Origin: Anisakis pegreffii
Taxonomy: Eukaryota; Nematoda; Chromadorea; Rhabditida; Anisakidae
Direction: 5' to 3'
NCBI GenBank assembly: GCA_035041965.1
Contig: JAPYMA010001464.1
Coordinates: 1 to 64,000, forward strand
DNA: 64,000 nt
Below are positions 50,707 through 62,800 of this stretch, in pieces; the stretch's first letter is position 1; every line of letters starts with the position of its first letter. Made by a program: the position numbers and the translations under genes. The notes beneath the pieces were generated by a model. That model made no database searches and had not been told where the DNA came from. It saw nothing but the letters and a program-made list of their open reading frames with translations.

Positions 50707-50904
50707 ATGGTCATTCTCAATCCCCTTAATAATATGGTCATTATATTTGTTATTGGACTCATTGTTATGGCTATTTTTATCAGTACTATCACACACCCTT
50801 ACTTGTATCAGCATCAGCTGGCATGGGATCCACAAAGCCAATGGTATGATGGCCGAATCCGCGTTGTTGATTGCAATCAACATCAGGATTTTGGTGAACA
50901 TTAA
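50707..50904 (+). CDS. Possible small single-pass membrane protein
   Basis: From ATG 50707, directly after an acceptor-like attcttaaag, a frame of 65 residues encodes a strong hydrophobic helix (MVIIFVIGLIVMAIFIS) then a polar part (QHQLAWDPQSQWYDGRIRV, DCNQHQDFG). It could be a complete small protein (TAA 50902-50904) or a first exon with donor gtgaac after 50893, which would resemble the anchor of a type II membrane enzyme. No family recognised. Confidence 0.35.
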   Translation: MVILNPLNNMVIIFVIGLIVMAIFISTITHPYLYQHQLAWDPQSQWYDGRIRVVDCNQHQDFGEH

Positions 50905-51890
50905 TTATTGATAGTTGAAAAAATTAGCGATTTATTTCATAATGCAGTGGTCATGGTATTTCCAAGGCACTTGTTTCTGCGACATGCACACAGAGAAACA
51001 GTTGATAAATATCAGCATTTGAGGGTAAAAGACGTATGTATTCATCTCAGATATTAAAAACAATTGTTTTAATACGTAATGAACGAAGCAATCGGCGTTG
51101 AATGAATCGAATCATTTCCACACCAATACAATGACCTGAGTCTGCGAGACACTACATGCGTGATTTTTTTGACACTGCGAGATACATTTTCATAGGTATA
51201 CCAACAACCAAAAATTCAAATGAGCAATTTTATTAAACCCAATGGGAACCGTTAACCTGAGCCTACAGTAACCTCAGAATGAACCCTGGAGTAAGCGTCG
51301 GCCTAACTCTCACCCCGAACCTAAGCTTAAACAGAAACACATGGTCTCAATTCTGACTTAGGTCTAAGCCTTAACTCTCAAAGCAGTATACTGAAAGTGT
51401 TTTGCTTCAGTAAAAAAAATTGTTCCGTTATGTTGGACGCAAGAGCTCGATAAACTGGGAATGTAGAGTTATCGAAAGACTGAGACGGTATATAGCTCAT
51501 GACCGAGTGGGCAACAGCAAGATCTGCTGACTGGCATGCCATCAGAAAAAGGTTTGGTTGGTTTGATTGAGGAAGCAAAACAGTCACATACTGCCGCATG
51601 CAACTGTCGAATGTTAAGCTGAAATAACTGTTGAACGCGAAATCTGAATGCCTACATAATAATGTTGATATGGTTTGGAGATCCAACAAAAAACTGAAAT
51701 GACTTTTTGAAGGAGGAGCCAGTTAATTCGTATACAAGATCTCAGGGATTGATACCGGCCGGATTGGATGAGAGCAAAATCGCTTTATACGAATAGCAGT
51801 TCATATTCAAATGAATCTCATCACGGCATGTCACTGTGATTTGACAACATAATTCTGGAGCATCACGTTAAATACATGTAAGCTAATCAC
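50905..51890. other. Intergenic, no certain gene
   Basis: A patch at 51240-51380 is rich in CCTAA/CCTGAG words and recalls the arm sequence of the 328-bp fold-back MITE without matching it closely. A - strand frame at 51378-51689 looks moderately protein-like but lacks support. Confidence 0.35.
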
Positions 51891-52199
51891 ATGAAGACGC
51901 TTATTGTTAGTGTTCTAGCGATTATTGTCAGTGTTCTGGTGATTTGGTTCAGCACTGTTCTCGGAAAGATGAGCTTATCAAGAGAAGTTTTCCTGGTTGA
52001 AAGTGAGTGGCAAATAGATAGGAATGTTGCAAAATAAGAATATTTCTATCAGTTTCCTTCGAAATCGCAATACAAATGACTTTCATGCATTAGTTTCTTG
52101 AATGAATTACAACTCGTTATTTTGTGTACAGAGATGAGGTGTTATAGTTATGATATTCAGTGCATTTCCCCTTTGAAAACCGTCGTGATCGTGAGATAA
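51891..52199 (+). CDS. Possible 59-residue membrane/secreted protein
   Basis: Two exons join in phase: 51891-52002 (donor gttgaaa/gtgagt) and 52132-52199 (acceptor tttgtgtacag; stop TAA 52197-52199). Exon 1 encodes MKTLIVSVLAIIVSVLVIWF, a signal peptide or anchor, then a short polar stretch. Exon 2 encodes KMRCYSYDIQCISPLKTVV with two cysteines. Good splice sites and phase support it; the tiny size and lack of a family keep confidence low. It starts about 1.2 kb after another frame with a similar N-terminal helix. Confidence 0.4.
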
Positions 52200-53650
52200 A
52201 CGTCTGATGTTGTCGAGATTTCATAAGAAAACGCTACTCGTGCATTTATATTATCAGCAATTCGCAATGCATGCAACAAACGAACTTTTCGATCAGATCG
52301 ATGAGCATTTCTGATCGATTCTGAATGAGAATAAATTCAGCACAGCGAAACTGTAATGTGTGAATAAAAGAATTTCTGAGCGTGAACCTAGATAGTTGCA
52401 TGGATAATTTTCATTCTACAACCTTATCAAGGACTTTAGTGAGATGATTTGATAAACAAAACGATAATTTTAAGGATTCTACACTAGCAAATGTCAAAGG
52501 AACAATTTTATGAACATTCATCATCAGTTGATGTGTTCTTTTTCGTATGATTTCTATTGAAATTCATTTTCAATTCCATAATAAATGAAAAAGAGCAAAT
52601 TTTTGACGGCCATTCAAAACGTAAGTCAAAATGTTTCAATCACTCTTGCTTTTGTCCAATTTCAATGCGATTCAATCTCAATATTTTTTGTCCACTCAAA
52701 CAAAATGGCATAATGCATCATTGAAGCAGAAATGGATTTTAAAAGTGACACCGATTCAGAATAGTTGCATCACATGTTTGCGACTGAAACAAACGATCGC
52801 GAAGAATGACGTGATTTAATGGTGATATTCGTGATGCACCACATAATGACAGTTAGTAAACGTCTATCCGCAAGCTGGAAATAACTTTTAAGAGGTTTCA
52901 TCTGTTTAAGATTCGAGTGAGAAGCAGCAATTTCGATGATCGTTTACTGCATAATAAAACGCATAAGTAACTTTAAAACATTTATAGCCTCACGGTAAAA
53001 AATGCCATTGAAAATTGATGTTTTGGAGGCTTTATGATTAAACAAATTTTAAACAAATGTATGATTAAACAAAGTTTTATGATTTATGATTCTAGTTATG
53101 CTGATAAACAATTGTGCTGAGAAAACTTAGATGGGGTTATGCTCACTGGCGATACACGAAGAATTGTTGAATGGTTATAGGAGGAATGCACAGCTGTATG
53201 CATGGTTGCAAAAATTTGTTTATCAATCAGTCGTACTTTACGAATAATTCTATCGAGCGATTCGATTTATTCGTTTCTTTAGGTACAAAAACTCGACTGC
53301 AATAAAATGGGCTGGAACACTTAACATCTACGTTCCTGCTTGCTTTCCTCATTGTGAAGCGAATCCCAAAAAAACGAAGACAGTGAATTCTGAAGGACAT
53401 AGAATGATTTTAATGGAATAAAATTAAGTAGCGCTTCGCAATTTCTCAGTTCTTCTTGAAAATGTCATAAGTAATTCGATGATGCGAGGTGGACCTGTTT
53501 TTAGTTGATTGCAAATGCGATTACAACTGTCCGTTTCATAAGAGAGGCGAATTTTCAAGGAAACTTCGAAAATAAAAAACATCGTCAGATGACAAAACAC
53601 CACCGGATGAACAACAGAAGCGTGACTCTTCGCGATATCACGCTTACTAG
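52200..53650. other. Intergenic, no gene seen
   Basis: AT-rich with no supported feature. Confidence 0.4.
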
Positions 53651-54052
53651 GTGAAAAGGGGAAGTTTTGAACTCACGGTAACTGCTCTGCTTTGTTTTCA
53701 ACTCACGATATACTCATTTGGAATTCATAACTACCGATTACGTTTTCCTTTCATTAGAACACACTTCGAGATCAATGAAAATAATGTCGGTGGTGCACTC
53801 GATAAAAATCAGTGGAGGGAACCTTTTCAATTAACGAAAATTTTATCCGTCAGATTTTTGACTGCCACAACATCCAGACTCGTTGAACAAATGATTGAAA
53901 ATTTTAAAAACTATCGTTCACGATCAGTCGGAAGATCATCATCTTGTTTTGCACTACGGTCCAGCATTGGCGATCAGGTGGTCGTGCTGCAGAATATCGC
54001 ACTGATATCAAGCACTGCTCGAGGTACTCAACTGCAAACACAACAGAAATAG
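53651..54052 (+). other. Open frame of unclear status beside a retroelement
   Basis: A frame of about 133 codons is open here but has no ATG at its beginning; it could be an exon behind cgcttactag. Content includes ELTVTALLCFQLTIYSFG and RLVEQMIENFKNYRSRSVG. No domain recognised. It runs into the non-LTR remnant and may be part of it or a chance frame. Confidence 0.25.
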
Positions 54053-54059
54053 CGCATCA

Positions 54060-54395
54060 TACGCTTGAGAACGTATGATGCTTTATCATGAAGCATAAGC
54101 ATTCGCCGAAGAACTCGAGTAAGAGACGTGATCATAGAAGAGAAGGCTACGTTGGGCAGGCCACGTAGCGACACTGAATGTTCGCAGATGGAGTCGAGCA
54201 GTTGCAGAGTGCTACTCAAAGGAAATAAAAAGACCACTTAGGAGACCTCTAATAAGATGCAAAGATGATATTACAAAGAAACTGGCTAACGCCTGGCAAA
54301 CGAATGCATGATCAAGGGCCGAATGGAGACGCATCGTGGCCAGCAACGTTACAAACGTTTGATAGCCTGGCCAATCCAGGTAATCTAGGTAACTA
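54060..54395 (+). mobile_element. Non-LTR retrotransposon 3' fragment
   Basis: The + strand encodes the C-terminal tail of a non-LTR reverse-transcriptase protein: RRLRWAGHVATLNVRRWSR, then IKRPLRRPLIRCKDDITKKL and, after an in-frame TGA, RAEWRRIVASN. The LRWAGHV and RP-x-RRP-x-RW/C-x-DDI signature is typical of such tails. Frameshifts precede it. The 3' end closes with repeated CCAGGTAA words, shared with the copy at 46378-46446. Confidence 0.8.
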
Positions 54396-56172
54396 TTGTG
54401 TGAAGCAATCAGATACTGTTTCAACTGGAATTTCATGATGGAAGGAAATTTCATGCGAGGATTTGTGTACATCAAATTGGTTGAAATAGGCGAACAAATG
54501 AGTATTAGATTTATCTGTGTTCAATGGATGTGATGTCATATGAATCGCGATAATACACACATTCGAATGTTAATTGAAAAAAAAGTGCACAGTTCCTTCT
54601 TCTGACTGAATATGTACGTACTCCAAAGAATTCAGTGAACGATTAAAAGTGTGGTTAGCGCTCACTTCTGCTGAATATCCACCGTTTCCATCGCTAGAGT
54701 GAACTAATTGGACGGGTCAACAACAGAAAAGGCATCTTCTATCGAGCGACTCTTGGTATGCCAATATTAATTGCATCGAATTAGAGCGCAAGCCAGAGGA
54801 TGTGAGTTGAAAGCGCCAATTACGAATAGAAATCATACAAAATTGCTCATGAAAAGTTTGCGAGCTATATTTTATGCATACATACTATACGCTGATGTGA
54901 TTCGGGGATGGAACAAGTCGGGAACGCGGAAAATCGAGGGTGAAATTCTACAGTCGGAGACCCCGAGAATGCAGTCGGCTCAAAAATTGTTGTGGGCGGG
55001 GACTTAGAAATTCCCTGATCCCCGCAGCACATTACTATACGCTCGTGATGCTAAAAATTTCATCTTAAAGAGTAGTATCTATCTTGACGTAAAGTAATGT
55101 GAATGTACTGCGATCAATGGGATATAATTAGAAGAAACTGTTCACTGATTAATTACCATGTACCGTTCAGTTGCGTTTCAAAGAGCACTGACCAGAAAAT
55201 ACGATTTTGAAAATACGCGATATGTGATTAATGATGTGTTTCTGGGAATAAAGTGTTTTTTTTGCATCAGCAAGTTTGCATAGTATGTGAGTAACGGAGC
55301 AGAATTTTGAAACGCGCAACAAAATGCTCTCGCCCACAAAAAAGTCCACCAAAAATAAATGCCGAAAGAAAACATTCTCAGCATTAATAGAATTTTCTAA
55401 ATTCACCGGTTCAACTCTCAGCATAAAAAATACAAACTTGTTGATGCAAACGAACCGATATTGTTTCGAGAATCAATTTATTTTTCAGCATTAATAATTG
55501 ATTGACTGCCTTGAATTCGGAACAAAGAAAAAAACTGAAATTTCTTATAACTGAGTTCGATATTTACCGACAGAATTGTTTCAAGGAATATGACAAAGAA
55601 ATTTATTCAATATTAATTCACCGATGCATCAATAGAATTTTCAATGAACGTATCTGATGAATCGAATATGACATCTATTAATTTATTATTTAATCACAAA
55701 TCTCATTTTGTGACAAATTAACAATCAATGCATTCAATCCTTTCTTGTTGCATTCATTTGATATCGTTTCATCATGATCTATTTGTGTATTAGGCGTAGA
55801 AGATTCGCTTGAAAAACTTTACCTTTCTTATTCCCATTCGATTGCACCAATAACTGACGTTTAACCGTCACACTATCGTCACACAACAAACGTATGATAC
55901 TGCTTTTTGTTGAAAAACCTAGTTGGCGTTGTTCTCATTTAACCGTTGACTACGCTTACTGATTGTGCTTTTATGACATTCATATAATCCATCTGACTGA
56001 ATGTATCCACTTCTTTTCTGCTCAGTCATCTCACTTTCGGCCTTTTGTCCAGCATCTAGGCGATAATCAAACCGTGCACTGCACTTAGGTCAAACTAAAC
56101 GAGGAACTGAGTCAGTCAGAGATCAACTTACATCAGCAGGCGGCTGAGGTGTGAGCCAACCGTACATTATGC
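54396..56172. other. Intergenic, no gene seen
   Basis: AT-rich with a short GC-richer patch at 54900-55030. No supported exon. Confidence 0.4.
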
Positions 56173-56180
56173 GCTCACAG

Positions 56181-57407
56181 TAGGGTTTGCACGGGATCCC
56201 GGGATCCCGAGATTACAGTTCTGATCCCGATCCCGGGATTTCAGTTTTGAAAAATCCTGGGATTTCGGGATTTGATAAAACAGGTCAATTTGCGTGAACT
56301 TTGATAGTATGTTCATCTTGAAGTAAGCTTTAATCATTCCCACCTCATTCATATGCAGTCGTTTTTGCTGTTTGCCCTCTATAATTGATGAACAGCTAAG
56401 GAAATACATGCAATTTGGACGAATGACATGATCAACGACAGCTCGATGAAATTTTACGTAACATTTCATTGAATATTCAACTGATTATTCTGCTCTTCAT
56501 TCCTTTATATCACGCTCATCTGGGTGCATTACTAAGTAGACTAACAGAGATAATCACATTTTCTAATAAAAACCAAGACCAACAAAGTTCAATGAAAATT
56601 TGAGTTCTTCCATCCCACAAGATTTGTTCGGCTTCAATATTCCATATGTTAATTCAACTGTATGTTCCAAAGACTGTAAGTCTTTTTACTTCGCTAGTTG
56701 GAAACGTTTTCATTCGATCGAAATGTAGATTAATTCTCACTGAGTTCACTCATAGTGAGAATTCATTGCCGAAGTGAGCAAACTTGTTCCATTATGCTTG
56801 AATATCAAGTACATTTGCATGATTTTTGATCGCAGTTATCAAATATGTAAGTGCTCGATGGTTCGATGAAAATCCATTGCGGATATTTTTTTAACCTTTA
56901 TAGATAAACTTTTAATTATTTCAAAATTCAAATGATATAATTCACGCGGTGCATTTCTTCCGTAAAAAATCGAAATTTCTGAAACGGCAGAATTTAGCTG
57001 ATGTTAACACTGAGAGAGAATGGACTTGATGCATTGCAAATAAGTGTTCGAGAATCAAGAATTTCATATTCACATGCAAGTGTACTGTTATTAGCTTAGA
57101 CCCGAGAAGACAAGATGCCTTAGCATATAATATGCAGTACGCCCTTGCGGCATATTATTGGCATCATTATATGCAATATTAATTTGAATTTGAATACTTA
57201 GTTCCTTGGACTTGTTCAATAATTTGTTGAATTAGCTCCTTTCTGATTAATAATGAACACATTGGTTCGAAAAAAGGTGTTTAAACATGTCCCGCATCGA
57301 TATTTCAATAATTGTTCGATCCCGGGATTATCCCGGGATCAAAAATCGATCTAGGGATTAAATCCCGATCCCGGGATTGAAAAATCGTCGGGATTTTGCA
57401 AACCTTA
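56181..57407. mobile_element. hAT-like non-autonomous DNA transposon, 1,227 bp
   Basis: The element starts TAGGGTTTGCA and ends TGCAAACCTTA, near-perfect terminal inverted repeats, and is flanked by identical GCTCACAG at 56173-56180 and 57408-57415. Sub-terminal regions on both sides are made of repeated GATCCCGGGAT/CGGGATT words. The 8-bp target duplication and TIR fit the hAT superfamily. The interior is AT-rich without a transposase frame, so it would depend on a transposase in trans. Confidence 0.9.
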
Positions 57408-57415
57408 GCTCACAG

Positions 57416-59740
57416 GCACGAGATTGTTGCAAAATTAGATGGTTCATCAACTGCTTAAAAAGACCGAAAAAGTCGAGTAAGCACTAATCAAAAGTGAGAT
57501 AAGGTCATGAAATTGTAAATATTCGACATATGACAGCTAATTGTAAACTTAGACGTCAATCAATCCCGTTGAGTATTGCATAGATTTATATCACATCGTG
57601 CCACTAATCAGCAACTGAAAATGTTTCGGTTCATTTGCAGAAATTTCGATCGAAAAACATTGATTTTCTTACACTCATTTCTGAGATGTAGACGTGCGGA
57701 CCGAAAGATCTAATGATCATGCGTGTGAAATTGTTCGCCGTGCAACAAACAGCTTTCAAACGTTAGACGACGGCGATTTCCCATGCAAGAACTTCTAGCC
57801 AGCTGACTGTCGTGAATGCATGTGGTGGTTTTCCGATGAAATTGTTTCTGGAACAATTTTAATTCAGTTCCACTTCAACTGCCGGAAGCAATCATAATAA
57901 ACTCGCACTTTCTATTCATGCGAATATTGTTTCAGCAATTCACTATCTGCTACTTTCAAAGCATCCGCAAATGCGAAAGGAAGGAATTGATGCAAAAGGA
58001 CATCTCAGTTCAAGCGAGAAGCAGTAGGAGGAATAATACGCCCTCGTGCGCATACTTCCAATCTTGTGTTCTTCCATCGAGTATCATATTATCTGTGTGC
58101 GTACAATTTCACAGAATGGCACAAATAGATTTCCATTCATATTCCTTCATCAGAGAATTCGGGACTATTCATTTTCACAAGTTATTCCTCAATGTAGTTA
58201 ACCATGATACCAAAATGCTCGGCTGAAGAGATAAAAACATCACATAGATCGTAGCAGAAGCTGGCAGCAACTGAAACAGGTGTGACGTTAAGGCGAATTG
58301 CGTCAGCAATGAATTTGCATAATGAGCCTCACTCAACTAATCAGCGTCCAAAATAGTAACGCATATATGTAACAGATTTGCATAAATGAATTGAATACAA
58401 ATAAATTACACGCAAATGAAGTGATCTGAGCTTTATGCGTATGTGAAAGGCGCACGTCTTGAATGAGACTGTCGCAAGGAACTATAAAATATAAAATGGA
58501 TTGATTGAGTAAGGGGAAACGAGTTGGTATGTTGCGTGTGGAATGCAATCGCGTGTGGAATGCAAATCCCTCGATGTTTATACAGCTAATCAGTCGATTT
58601 AAATGATAATTAGCAAAGATTAATAATAAATATTATGGAATGCAAACACGATACTTTCGTTCTGTGATGAACATTTGTTCATTTACATAGATTGTTGCCA
58701 ACTCTTCATAATAAATATATTCACGATTCGATCAAAATCGATGAAGCACGTGAGGAAATGAGTAGAATTGAAGGGGTGGTAGGGCAGCATTATGTTCTCT
58801 TATGTTAACTCAGTGATGGATCTGAGGTTATATACATTGTACTTGATGATTATCTCACAGTCTCAACATTGCATTATGCTGAGACAGTATTTTTTTCCAT
58901 CATGGATTGAATTGAAACCTTTGGTATTACAAATGCACCTAATTACTGGCTACATTCTATTGAATAATCTAGAATTCATTCTTGAAAGCATTTTCACTCC
59001 ATTTAATTTGTTCGTTCAATTAGCACAGTTTCACTTCCTCTCGAACTTTTCGCAACATATAGCCGGCAACTGAATGAATCTTGAAACAAACAACCCAAGA
59101 TAAGTACGATCCACACCTAGTCGCCAACCTCTCATCCTTACAATTTCACATTTTCAATATTGTTCCTCCATATCTGTTATATAAAAGTTTATTATTCACA
59201 CTACTTTCCAAACGAACCAGCCAACCTTCATATTCCACTAACAGCTTAAATGAGTGATAAAATATGTAATTTTCAACTAGGATTATGTGCACATCACATC
59301 AATCTTTGTAATATCAAGATTAATCTTTGTAGTATCTCGAATAGAGGCTGTTATATAATGATTTATCCATTTGTTGCCTCAAAGAACAGTAGTCAACAAA
59401 TATTACTGACAATGAGTATGGATGAACTCTAAATGATTGATGTGTAATTCAAGATGAGTAAAATGTCATTTTATGAAAGCCCAAAATCTGAAGATTATTC
59501 AGACCATGAATTCCGAGATTAGAAACGAGATTCAAAAAAGATTCAGTATTTATTATTGGCGTCCGGGCGTTCCATCTGAACACTAATTTCGATGCATTTG
59601 CTCACATCAGGCAGTCCATATGATATTCTTCTTTTATCTTTCCCTGATATTTGAATGAGGTAAGAATTTCATGTTTTTTTTGTTTGGAACTTTGCCTACA
59701 TCATAATTTTATGGATTATTTGTCAATTTTGTGTCCGAAT
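57416..59740. other. Intergenic, no gene seen
   Basis: AT-rich. Frames at 57918-58226 and 58792-59073 (+) lack splice context and domains. Confidence 0.4.
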
Positions 59741-59870
59741 ATGTTATTGTCATGTCCGATGTCGGAATATTTATCATTGTCATGTCCAATACTGGAGTAT
59801 TTGTTATTGTCATGTCCGATATCGGAATATTTATTATTGTCATGTCCGATATTAGAATATTCATCATTAT
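59741..59870. repeat. 30-bp minisatellite
   Basis: The word attgtcatgtcc recurs every 30 bases at 59746, 59776, 59806 and 59836, with more diverged units at both ends. Units contain the palindrome ccgatatcgg. Because 30 is a multiple of three, one + strand frame reads as repeated 10-residue units (LLLSCPISEY-like), but that frame has no ATG. Confidence 0.88.
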
Positions 59871-62800
59871 TATATCAAGTTAAATGATGTATGTTCAACA
59901 CGAATCACTGAATAACAATTCCGATCCTTCGTTCTCTTTAAGAGTAGCACCCTCGAGATTACGAAGAAGCTGCTGCCCCCTCTCGTCAACTTACTCAATC
60001 ACTACTCGATATTCCTCACTCATTCTATTCATCACTTGTGATACTACTTGCAACTGAATCACATTCCAAATATGTTTCATTCATGACAATCCTCGTATTC
60101 TATCATCATTATCATAATTGTTTTGTTAAATTCCCTTCAGCATATAATAACGTGCTCGCCAAAATTTATTACATTCCTCCCACACCATAATCGTTCTATC
60201 AATTTGTCCGGACATAAAAAAGAATCGACACCTTTCATCACAAAAATAAGACTGAGAGAGGATGTATGCTGATCAAATGCGAAGATTAAACATTAAAAAC
60301 TGAGAAATTTGAAAGATAACATCAACTGCTAACATACTCGGGAAATAATAAAAATAATTTTATCACTAAAACTTGCCGAAGAGAGCTGATTCTCTGACCT
60401 GTTATCGTTAGCTGTATTGGGAGAAAGAAGAAAAAAATGTGAGATTTATGATACCGTTGATGTAAGAAAGGCGTAAACTCGTAATAGGTTATTGTAACTG
60501 CCCTTCAAATAGATGAATCATTATTAGCGCCTTAGGCTTGAAGCAGTAGCACTATTTGTAACATTAAATCAAAATGAGAATAATTTGATCCTTCGCAGTA
60601 ATATAATGAAAAAATTCGAAGTGAGAGAACTCAAGAAACAAAAATAATCCCTACATGATGAATGCACAATTGCATTTTTGGATAAATTCGGACACTTGAC
60701 TCGAACTGGAACGCGAAATAAATTCTCAGACGTGAACGTCGGAATGCTAGCAGCCGTAATAGTGGTTTTTTAAGGCTGCATGCTGCAGTGTCTCATTATT
60801 GGTAATTAAACTGCGTCTCTTTGATACTCATCTTCGGAGGCATCAAGCAATTATGTTAAATGAAAGAAATAATGAGATTGTTCAACGAATGCATTGTTCT
60901 TCAACTGAAATCGCATCACTTCAATGCAATGCACGTTATCCAAATGAGGATCACACGTTTAAAATTACGACTAGAATCATTGATGAGCAACTCATTCATT
61001 AAAGCGAACCAATCGCTCAATATTTCCACTTCAATTGATATTCTTATATTGTTCTCAAATGTCTATGTTAAACATAATTCAATACTCACGATCAGTAAAC
61101 AAAACATCAAATTTCAATAGAATTTGAATTTATCTTTCCATCGATTAAATTTACACTCTCCTCTCCGACGGTGGCATTGAACCGGAATTCTATTAAAAAG
61201 TCAGGAGAACATCGAAGAAATTCATCGATTTCAATCATTACCTTCGTTTGTTAGAAGCTTTATAAGGTGGCAAGTATTTTCATTGATAAGGTGAATATTC
61301 ATAAAGAGGAACAACTAGAGTTTTCGCAAGTGCAACTGAACCTGAGAATAATTCTCTGATAATAGAGTTGCACCATTAGTTTGATCATATTGTGCTAAAA
61401 TTTCACGAATCCAGCTTAAAAAGTGCACTCGGAATGATAAAGTGCTATATGACGTCCAAGCGAACGATGCCATGCACTGCTTGTATCGTAAACAAGATTA
61501 ATTAAACGCTAATGCGATATCGTGAGCGTTTTTCTTATCGATATCCACTCACATGCTCCGACGATTTCCACGAAATGTGCGCTGTTTATCGGAAGAGATT
61601 GCCCTTTTGCGATTAGAAACGATAGTTCGCGATCCGAGTAACAGATTTAACTCAAAAGTTCATCAAGGATAATCTATTTATGAGAGTTTTAGACATCTTA
61701 ACCAACGATGTGTTCCTTTTCCTAGCAACATGCTCAAACTAACAACGAATTTGACATTCTCGACTATCTGTATGAAGAATCGTGCCATACATTCACAGCT
61801 TCGACCGTTTTATCTTATTGAGCATGCTTCTGGATTTTGCGGTCACTGAAAGCAATTTTAATAAGTTACGGAATCTGCTGAATACTTCGACTGTAAGTTC
61901 GTCTCGAATCATGTATATACCATAACCAGGAGGAAGTGATAATTTATCGAATGCTGTATTGATGTTTAATCTACTTTGTTCACAAATTCGATATTGATAA
62001 ACTGATGAGTTGGCTTTCTGAGCAATGTTCTGATCGTTGCACTTGTGTTATATAACGAATTCGAAGGATTGGTTCTGCACTTCAAGTGGATATTGAATCA
62101 CATGCAAAAGCCTGTAGCAATCAACAGTTAAACGCTCCTTGCAAGCTTCAGTAAATGCCCTTCCTCAAATTATACTGATTTAAGATGAAGTGCATTTCCG
62201 AAAACACTCAACGATTAACATATTCGCACTTTGCTCTCGCTTAAAGTTTATGCTGGCATATGCGATTCCCGTCGAAAATGTCACAGCATACCTGAACACC
62301 ACGCATTATGTTTGAGATTCTCCATTCATATGCCATATAGGAACGAAGTGTCTGAAGAAAATTTCTGGCCCTACCCATAATTCGTGTATTGTTCAAATGC
62401 CGTTCAAACTGGCTATTCATAGTGTCGGCGATCGGTCAAAAAATTTCTCACAGAAGTTATGGCAACTTTGCAGTATCATCATAGACAAAGACTGATTAAT
62501 TAACTTACAAAGAATGAAGCGTCTTGTGTTATGCTCAAGCGATAATTATTCATGCAGAATAATATTGAAAGAAATATCGCAATTAATTGGAACAAGAGCA
62601 TCCGAGAGCGTTGCATGCAAAACACCAACAATAAATGAGATGAAATAGGATGATCCGGCCAACCTGTCATCTTCCACACCAATATGTGTGGAAGTGCCAT
62701 CCAAGAGAGATGAGCATTCTCTGCATTGCTGCTTCATTAATTGACGACGTGTTTAAATAAGCGGACACTGACGTGCTCATTATTCATTGAGATTTATTGA

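Noticed and set aside
51378..51689. Minus-strand 103-codon frame that looks moderately protein-like
   Set aside because: No recognised domain; overlapping frames are also partly open and the frame carries internal acceptor-like sites without partners.
53651..54052. 133-codon + strand frame with a hydrophobic N-terminal part, considered as a secreted protein
   Set aside because: It does not start with ATG and runs into the non-LTR fragment; kept only as an unclear open frame.
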